Below, piece after piece: positions 57,251-64,000 of a DNA stretch of 64,000 nucleotides. The notes beneath the pieces are model-generated. The model saw nothing but the letters and a program-made list of their open reading frames with translations, was not told the origin of the DNA and did no database searches. The translations under genes were made by a program, and so were the position numbers. Origin of the DNA: Ascaphus truei (taxonomy: Eukaryota > Chordata > Amphibia > Anura > Ascaphidae); contig CM071569.1 of assembly GCA_036426205.1 (NCBI GenBank), positions 6,082,765 through 6,146,764 on the forward strand. Direction: 5' to 3'. How positions within the stretch are numbered: the first letter of the stretch is position 1; each line of letters opens with the position of its first letter.

Positions 57251-57802
57251 TTGCAGCCGATGTTTCAAGTAGCCCATTTTAAGTAGCATGCAGTGTGGAG
57301 TTTAAAAGGGAGGACTATTGGATTACTGGAACCCATCCCTTACCCTAACAGATATTTTCTTCTCTTCTCAGGTAATATTTTAATTTGTCTCCAATCACCC
57401 CCCTGATATGTGTATTTTAGTAAATGCATCTTATAACAATCCTAGGTAATATTTGAATCTGTCGCCAATCACCCCTTAATTAAATTCAGCTTTCACACCT
57501 AGGCAGGACAACACCCTGTTTAGAAAAAACATCTGTTTTAATGTTCCTCACATGTGCTAATTAAGGTGGCTTGGCTGATCTTGATTCAGTCAGGTGACCT
57601 TTTAGAGCTATATAATCAACAGCACAACATCCTTTGCTGTTTGCAGCTCACGTTTCAAGTAGCTCATTTTAAATAGCATGCAGTGTGGAGTTTAAAATGG
57701 GGACTATTGGATTACTGGAACCCATCCCTTACCCTAACTGATATTATCTTCTTCTCTTCTCAGCACAACAGCCCTGGCTGTTTGCAGCCCATGTTTCACT
57801 CC

Positions 57803-57834
57803 TTGATAAAGTGCGTTCACGCACGAAACACGTA
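57803..57834 (+). ncRNA. Hammerhead-like motif with a perfect stem
   Basis: A TTGATAAA box (57803-57810), a 5-bp perfect stem GTGCG/CGCAC with loop TTCA, then GAAACACGTA (57825-57834). This is the best stem II of the copies in the window. ACACGT is no longer a palindrome here. Deviations from the CUGAUGA box make catalysis doubtful. Confidence 0.3.
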
Positions 57835-57875
57835 GGAGTGTTGCAATCTCTGTTTTTTAATGCAGCACCAATAAA

Positions 57876-58358
57876 GGGCCTCATGCAGAGAGCAGCGCTA
57901 TTTCAAATCTCGCCATTTTTTGGGGAAATTCGCGCAGAAAACTGCCGAAAATGGCGAGTTACGGAAAACACGCCATTTTTTTTTTCTTTTTCAAAATCTC
58001 GCCGCGTGGCTGGCGAGAACCTACATCTCGCCAGTTTTAAACATATCCTAATGCAGAGAGCCGCGAACGGCATCTAGCGGCTGTTCGCGCCAAGAAAATG
58101 GCGCGATTTTCTACTATTTGCCTCGCCAAGAAAAGTTGGCAAGTAGATGGAGCCTATAGGAAAGGGGAAAAAAATGCGCGATTTTTTTTTTACACATTTC
58201 TGCAGCGCGCATCTCTCCAATTCAAACTCGCCACACGCATTCATGCCAAACATTGCAGAATTCGCACATTTCTGCATATGGAAAGTAAAACTCTCCAAAA
58301 AAGCTACTTTTTATTAAACTCGCCAATTTTTTAATTCGCTGCTCTCTGCATGAGGCCC
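57876..58358. mobile_element. 483-bp MITE with perfect 22-bp TIRs
   Basis: The ends start GGGCCTCATGCAGAGAGC and are perfectly inverted over 22 bases. AAA flanks both sides (57873-57875 and 58359-58361). Excision with one AAA restores CAATAAAGTATTTT in the host element. The interior repeats CTCGCCA or its complement at least seven times and is CpG-rich. No transposase. Confidence 0.85.
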
Positions 58359-58964
58359 AAAGTATTTTATTTGCTTGACCTGGCTCTATGTCTGTTGTGC
58401 GCTGCACAAACATTCTTTTTTGATATCTCTGGACTCTGGACAAGGCTGCACGCTGAAGGAAGACTGCTGGGGACTTACAGTGAGTACATTATTCCTTACC
58501 TAAGGGCCATCCCTATCAGGGGAAGGGTACAGCATGCCATCCCCCACCTACAGGGTGTTATAGAGCCCCAGTATAGGTTCAAGACTGTTAGTGGAATTGC
58601 TGATTTATGGTCACAAGTCCCCATGTACTGTAATCCTCTTTATTGTTGAACAATTATGATACAGGAAGGACCAAGCACTTGAGCATCAACCCATTTCCCA
58701 TATACACTCCATGTTTGCAACCCATGTTTCAAGTAGCCAATTTTAAGTAGCATGTAGTGTGAGTTTAAAAGGGGGGGACTATTTGATTACTGGAACCCAT
58801 CCCTTACCCTAACAGATATTATCTTCTTCTCAGCACAACAGCCCTTGCTGCTTGCAGCCCATGTTTCAAGTAGCCCATTTTAAATAGCATGCAGTGTGGA
58901 GTTTAAAAGGGTGTTCCAAAGGAGTGAACAAGTGGACAACACCTAATAGCATTGATTTCTGGAT

Positions 58965-60141
58965 TTGATCTACGCTGGAAAGGAGGATATTATCTATCCC
59001 AGACTGCACATCTCCGCATTTAACTATTGCTGTGATGTCAAATTTACTATTTATATTTGCTATGGCCTCACTTCTTTTCAAATTATGCACTTCTTTCTAT
59101 CATGTCTCCAACTCTATTCATATATCTCCATCTCTCCTTTCTTCACCACTTCTCAGTTCACAAAACTACTTTCTTACCAGCGCTCTCTGTCACTACACAG
59201 CTATAGCCCCTGCACTAAAACACACCCCTGCAAATCCTCCTCACACATTCTCTTTCTATCCATGCTTCTCCTCCTTGCTTCTGGGGATATCTTTCCCAAT
59301 CCTGGTCCCTGCCTTATTCCTACATGCGCTCGTCCTCGCCTGCCAATTACAACCTCTACTCCTTCTGGTGTCAACCCCTCCAACCTCATACCCATCCTCT
59401 GCCACCCTCCCTCCTGTCTCCCTTTTTCCTGTGCCCTTTGGAATGCTCGCTCCCTCTCTAACAAGTTCCTCTCTGTGCATGACTTCTTTCTCTCTCACTC
59501 TCTGCTCCTATTTGCTATAACTGGGACCTGGCTCACTCAGTCTGACTCTGCGCTGGAAGCTGCCCTCTCTTATGGTGGCGTTTCTTTCTCCCACACTCCA
59601 CGCCCTGATGGCAGGGGTAGAGGCGTGGGGCTCCTGCTCTCCTCTCTGTGCTACTCCTCCCTCTCTTGCTTTCCCTCCTGTGAGGCTCACACTGTCCAGA
59701 TCTTCTCGCCTCTCCCTGTCCACGTGGCGGTCATCTATTGCCCTCCTACCTCTACTCATCCCCCTTCTGCCTTTCTCTCTCACTTTGAATCCTGGTTCTC
59801 TTTCTGTGGACTTCAACTGCCACATTGATGACCCCTCTCGCCCTTGGGCTTTCCACTTTCTCTCTCTAACCTCTTCTTTTGTCCTTCAACTGCGGACTGC
59901 AGCCGGCACCCATAAACATGGCCACTACCTAGACCTGGTTTTCACTAAAAACTTTTCTCTCTCTGATTTATTAATTTCTCCTTTTCTTCTCTCTGACCAT
60001 AACCTCATCTCATTTTCTCTCTTTCGCTTCTCACCTTCTCCATCTCCATCTACTCATCTGTTCTGCAGAAACCTGTGCTCTATTAACCTTGTGGAAAGGA
60101 AAGGGGAGCGGAACTTGTTCAATGATGAATATGTGGAATGA
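58965..60141 (+). pseudogene. L2-like LINE N-terminus and endonuclease, damaged
   Basis: An open frame of 287 codons (58965-59828; the real start is unclear) contains LLLLASGDIFPNPGP (59265-59309), then APE endonuclease blocks: CALWNARSLSNK, AITGTWLTQSD and GRGVGLLLSS. The frame then shifts, and the C-terminal endonuclease motifs DFNCHIDD, KHGHYLDLVFT and LLSDHNLISFSL are read at about 59812-60030. The canonical ITETWL is ITGTWL here, so the metal-binding Glu is lost (GGG at 59523-59525). DIFPNPGP resembles the 2A consensus with Glu replaced. The copy is cut off near 60100, before the RT. Confidence 0.75.
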
Positions 60142-61199
60142 GAAAATTATACAATAGTGCAACACAGTCTCTGTAGAAAACACTTCAAAATCAGTAGATT
60201 TCTATAAATTCAGAACTCACATTCTTTCATAAGTATACGAGCATGTAACCCAAACTGATGTGGGTAGTATGGAAATTTGTGCAGGTACTCTTTCTCTTTA
60301 TCTCTCAGGGTTCCTGGGGATACTTTGATTCTCTCAGATTTCCAAGGTATCAGCCATATATATGGGAGAATGGAAAGCCAGACATAGTGTGTACCGTACA
60401 AAAATGAGACACTTTAATTGCTAAAAACAAAAACAAAGGGTATATGCTTACATCAATAAAACATGTACCAGGCACATAGAAAAAGCAAACTCTGTGTCCC
60501 AATTCTCACCCACTCTGCCCGATTCACTGCTCGATTCTCCCGTCACGTCACTTCCGGTTTACCGGCATCTCACTTCCGGTATCGCGGCACGGCTGGAATT
60601 CACCGAATAAGGGATTCTTGGGTGCAGATCGAGTGAAGGTGAGTGGCGACAGCAGGGCGCTTCCAACTCTATGCGTTTTGCTATCGTCGCTTCGTCGATA
60701 CCCCTTGTACCCCTCTAGGGTACAGATCAATACATTATTAGGCCAATAATTTGTTTTTAATTTCTTGTTTTGTATTGATGGTGATTTTTTCTATGCATGT
60801 TTATTCTGTGAATGTAATTGTTTGTCATTATGCTGCTATATTTAAAAAAACATTTGGTGATTGATTTTCATTTTTAATTAATCATGTCTTGTGTTGGCTA
60901 ATTGTTTTAATGGTTGTGTTGCCAATATTTTTTTAATAATTAATGTCTTTGTTGGTTACTGTTACAATTAATTCCTTGTTGTTTTATTAATGAATTGCTT
61001 TGATTGGTTACTGGTTTAATTAATTCCTTTTTGAGCTGGTTAGTGCGTTTTATTAATTACATTTGTTGGCTACTGTTTTTATTTAGTGAATTGTGGTGTT
61101 TCGTTGGTTTGGAATGTTTTATTATTGTGTGTTTTGTGCATTAATGTATTGTGAGCTACTGTATAGTGGCTTATCATGCCCATATTATTATATGGGTAT
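60142..61199. other. Unassigned; ETS-like sites and T-rich repeats
   Basis: CACTTCCGGT occurs twice (60549 and 60571), next to GTCACGTCA. 60770-61100 is T-rich with recurring TTGGTTACTG and TTAATTAATTCC phrases. No coding support. Confidence 0.4.
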
Positions 61200-61609
61200 G
61201 ATGTACTACTATAACAATCAATGGGTACAGGGTGGGTATAGTGGGTCCGGGGAGGGTGGATAGGCCTCCCGGGTGGGTATTGGGGCAGGGTTAACCCCTT
61301 AATTACTCTAGCGGTTATTAATTGCTAAGGTGATTAAGGGGCTAGGGGACATTAGAATGTATTTTGCTATGTATTTTTCTGGCAACGGAGGACACGGACC
61401 TTGCAGTAAGCTGACAAGGACGCCCATCATAATGCAGGGTAAGTAGAACTGTATTTATTTACTTGATTTATGTATGCTGGATAATATTGTGTTTAATAAT
61501 GGGCAGATAATCTATTATCCATATCTGAATAATAATTATTTTGCCCATTACTGTACTGTATGTGTTTGGTGGGATGGAGGGCGGGTGTATTTATTTAAGT
61601 GTAGGACAT

Positions 61610-62095
61610 GTTTTATTGTTTACATACAGGATTGGTACCGCAGGGCTGCGGGGACCCATGGAGACCATCTGAGGAGCCTCGGATGCCCACAGATAACACC
61701 CGAGGACCCCCAGATGCCCACAGGTACCACCTGCAGACCCACGGGAGACATATTTGGGGAAGAACCGGGGGCCCCACAGCCCGATACCCGCAGGGACCAT
61801 CCGAGGGCTCCATACCACCCCGTGGGAACCACACGAGGTGCCCAGACACCTGTGGGGATGACCCGGGGAACCCCAGACACCTGCGGGACCACCCATGGAC
61901 CCCATTGGGGGGCCTGCGGTGACCCGTGGGGACCACCTGGAGGCCCACGGCGCCTAGCGAGGACCACCCGGAGATCCCCAGACACCCGTGGGTACCTCCT
62001 GGGGTGCACTGTGGGGTCTGCGGACATCCGTCGGGACAACCAAGGACACCAATCGGCCTGGGGTATTAATCGTCTCTGTAAAATAATAAATCATG
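61610..62095. repeat. GC-rich imperfect tandem module, reverse copy
   Basis: The reverse complement of 49620-50120, aligning at ATGATTTATTATTTTAC and TTAATACCCCAGGCC and then through repeated phrases like CCCGTGGGGACCACC. Frames of 100-230 codons on both strands are by-products. Confidence 0.75.
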
Positions 62096-62183
62096 GTTTT
62101 ATGAGGGGCACAGGGGGTGGGTGGGGTATTGGTGTTTACTACAGTAAATATTTTTACATTTAAATTGTATTCCTAGTGTAGAT

Positions 62184-62406
62184 GAGCAGGGGGTCTCTGG
62201 AACAGAAACGCATTGGTTTCATGTCCGGTGACCCCCTTCTTCCCGAGATACAGGCTCCGGTACCGGTATCCCTCTGCTTTGTTTACATCCCACGTGGATT
62301 TTAACATGGAGGAGATACCGGCACCCCATACCGGTGCCAGTAACTCGGGAAGTAGGGGGTCCCCGAGGATTAAATAAAGTTTGTTCAGCTCAGGATACCC
62401 CCTGCT
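62184..62406. repeat. Palindromic module iii, centre CACGTG
   Basis: The outer arms GAGCAGGGGGTCTC and GGATACCCCCTGCTC pair. CACGTG lies at 62291-62296. Confidence 0.75.
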
Positions 62407-62516
62407 CACGCACACTATGAATAAAAATAAAATGTAAGCAGCTTCATTACCTTAGCAGCTATCCGCCAAGGTAATGATTTGTTATTGGGGGGGGGATGTT
62501 TGATATTAGTGTGAGG

Positions 62517-62757
62517 GAGCAGGGCATCTCCTGAGTTTAACAACGTTGATTTCAGCCTCGGGGACCCCCTACTTCCCGAGGTACAGGCCCCTGTACGGGG
62601 GGCCGGTATCCCTCTGCTTTGTTTAGATCCCACGGTCACGTGACCCACAGGATTTTAATACAGGGATACTGGCACCCCCTAATGGGACCTGTATCTCTGG
62701 AAGTAGGGGGTTCCCAGACCTGAAACCAATGCCGTTCAGCTGCGGAGACCCCCTGCT
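62517..62757. repeat. Palindromic module iv, centre GTCACGTGAC
   Basis: The outer arms GAGCAGGGCATCTC and GGAGACCCCCTGCT pair. GTCACGTGAC lies at 62635-62644, the same core as module i. Confidence 0.75.
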
Positions 62758-62760
62758 ACA

Positions 62761-63114
62761 TTACTGCAATGTTAGAATTTTAATAAAACCACTGCGATCG
62801 CCTGTGAGAGGCGCGCAGTTAGAGTGACTGATTCAGCCTCTTACTGTGCTCGATTACATAAAGGCAGACCCCGGTAGGACACACATAGCAGGACACCTGC
62901 TGTGTTACTCCGGCGGGCCATTAGTCTGTCACGGCGCAACTCGGCCAGATCACGGGCATATCTCGAAATTCCATTTTGAGATGTGTTCGAATAACGGCCG
63001 CTGCATCTGTATCTCATCTTATGTGAGTAGAAATCTCACTCAGAGAAATGTAAGTGGCTATGGTTTTGGCTCAACGATAAACGAACTTAGGACCTAGCTC
63101 CACAAAATTCACGT
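62761..63114. other. Unassigned spacer, possibly degraded Penelope C-terminal region
   Basis: It lies downstream (minus strand) of the Penelope RT remnant. No endonuclease motif could be read with confidence. Confidence 0.3.
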
Positions 63115-64000
63115 AAAGCAGGATGCATATGCAATAATCCCCAATGTCTATGCATAATGGTTTTCACCTGGTTACTGTTTTTATTGAACTGTGAGATAAA
63201 CATGGGGACCTCTATACCATCTCCTTTGGTTCTCTGTGTTTTTGTTCCTTTAAACTGTTTTGTTTAATTCTTTTGTACATTTTTAGCCTTCATTCTGGAC
63301 TTTGTTTTTGAAATAAGTGATTTTCTCTCTATATTTTTAACTTCCTCCAGTGTCTCTCCAAGCGACTCACTGTTATAGCCTCTTTCAAGGAAGCGGTCTT
63401 TAAGTTCCCCAGACCGAGTGAGAAAGTCCTAATAAGTAGAACAGTTTCTCCTCAGTCTGAGGAACTGTCCCTTGGGTATGCCTGAAATGACTGATCTGGG
63501 GTGGCAACTGTCCACTCTAAGGAATGAATTCCTCGAGTTAAATTTCCAGAACACATCTGTCTGTATATTTTCGGCAATATCAAAATATAACAAAAAGTCC
63601 AGAAAGTGAATGTGATGTAAATTAAAATCGTGTATGAATTTTAGGTCAAAAGTGTTATCATTAATATAGTTAAAAAAAAAGAAATTAAAGTGTCTGTGTC
63701 CCCTTTCCAAATAATAATACAACGCTTATAAAAGATGATTTTGTGTCTAAAGTGATTCGTGCCACCATAAATAAACTCATTCTCCCACCACCACATAAAT
63801 AAAGTGGCATAGGAGGGGGCAAAACTTGTCCCCATTGACTTGCCCTTAAGTTGTAAATAAAATTTGTGATCAAAAATAAAATAATAGTGTGTCAGTAAAA
63901 AGGAAATAACTTCAAGAATAAATGTGGTGTTGAGTATTGAACTCTCTGGACCTTCTATAAAATGGCGGACAGCCGCCAACCTCAGGTCATGTCTAATAAT
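63115..64000 (-). pseudogene. Penelope-like reverse transcriptase, broken, runs off the window
   Basis: Minus-strand frames read KFYLQLKGKSMGTSFAPSYA (near 63862-63803) and HIHFLDFLLYFD, then GIPKGQFLRLRRNCSTY (63478-63429). After frame changes, SGELKDRFLERGYNSES follows. G-T-x-x-x-P-x-Y-A and GQFLRLRRNC are hallmark blocks of Penelope-like RTs. The block that should carry the catalytic Y-x-D-D is shortened to FYKRCIIIWKGD, so both catalytic Asp residues are gone. A frameshift lies near 63700. The N-terminal part is beyond 64000. Confidence 0.8.

Larger units (their letters stand above)
57800..58711 (+). mobile_element. GAAACACGT-type element inserted in a monomer, itself interrupted
   Basis: It begins after CCCATGTTTCA with CTCCTTGATAAAG and contains the hairpin and GAAACACGTAGG. 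It is split by the MITE at 57876-58358. It continues with AAAGTATTTTATTTGCTTGACC and GGCTGCACGCTGAAGG, ending before monomer 3. The outer limits are approximate. Confidence 0.5.
57251..58911 (+). repeat. Monomer repeats upstream of the L2-like LINE frame
   Basis: A monomer of about 140-150 bases is present at 57251-57370, 57619-57761, 58712-58830 and 58831-58911, with a partial one at 57761-57799. It contains CAGCACAACAGCCCTTGCTG, CATGTTTCAAGTAGCCC and GTAGCATGCAGTGTGGAG. It also has GACTATTGGATTACTGGAAC and CCATCCCTTACCCTAACAGA. Some monomer junctions look like a 3' splice site (TTCTTCTCTTCTCAG). They precede a LINE frame, so I infer 5' UTR promoter-type monomers, as in some other LINEs. Confidence 0.55.
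61200..62760. repeat. Amphibian-type dispersed modules, rearranged copy
   Basis: It contains GGTGGATAGGCCTCCC, GGTTAACCCCTTAATTACTC (61290) and the CTATTATCCATATCTG block. It also holds the GC-rich tandem module in reverse (61610-62095) and two palindromic modules. All are related to 48105-50450, but the order and orientation differ. No TIR end was found. Confidence 0.65.

Overview
The window looks like vertebrate intergenic DNA, most likely amphibian (probably anuran). It carries Ty3/gypsy elements of the Gmr1 type, CR1-, L2- and Rex1-like LINEs, Penelope-like elements, Helitrons, hAT-like and many short TIR elements, along with very long tandem repeats. I found no host protein-coding gene, tRNA or rRNA that I could defend. 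Almost every coding stretch is a broken retroelement. The organism assignment is inference from repeat content, not from a diagnostic gene.

Layout. 1-3458: 3' part of a Gmr1-like LTR retrotransposon (+) with integrase BEFORE reverse transcriptase, ending in a polypurine tract and a 506-bp LTR. 3921-4438: a 37-bp minisatellite of exactly 14 copies. 6937-8032: a long inverted repeat around a Penelope-like GIY-YIG endonuclease remnant; each arm carries a hammerhead-like GAAACGCGT motif. 9.7-15.4 kb: amphibian-type dispersed modules, a 201-bp TTA-flanked MITE, 56-bp and 27-bp minisatellites, a hairpin element and an L2/MIR-like tail. 16.6-19.27 kb: a second Gmr1-like element on the minus strand. 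19.4-22.67 kb: a CR1-like LINE (+) split by two Harbinger-like MITEs with TTA target duplications. 25.2-26.4 kb: AT repeats and a ~400-bp tandem repeat.

26.5-34.4 kb: two Helitron-like elements in the same orientation, each ending in a GC-rich hairpin plus CTAG, and filled with kilobase-scale simple repeats (CA, C-rich, CA/GTATAC, TG, G-rich). The second also contains a hAT-like element. 34.8-39.1 kb: LINE debris, including a 200-bp insertion with a perfect 17-bp target duplication and a minus-strand Rex1/L2-like reverse transcriptase. 41-47 kb: a dispersed family in two copies, one followed by a CpG-rich segment with ZNF143-, NRF1- and YY1-like sites; a hAT-like MITE lies at 45.1 kb.

48.1-50.45 kb: a 2346-bp TIR element with a 3-bp target duplication, built of palindromic modules that recur at 52.3-53.7 and 61.2-62.8 kb. 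54.8 kb: another hairpin element. 57.2-60.1 kb: an L2-like LINE with 5' monomer repeats, a 2A-like motif and a damaged endonuclease, interrupted by nested insertions. 62.9-64 kb: a Penelope-like reverse transcriptase remnant (minus) that runs off the window.

No set of genes here works as a pathway. The interest lies in retroelement architecture, nesting order, recurring structured motifs (possible ribozyme relics) and the extreme simple-repeat content, part of which may be assembly noise.
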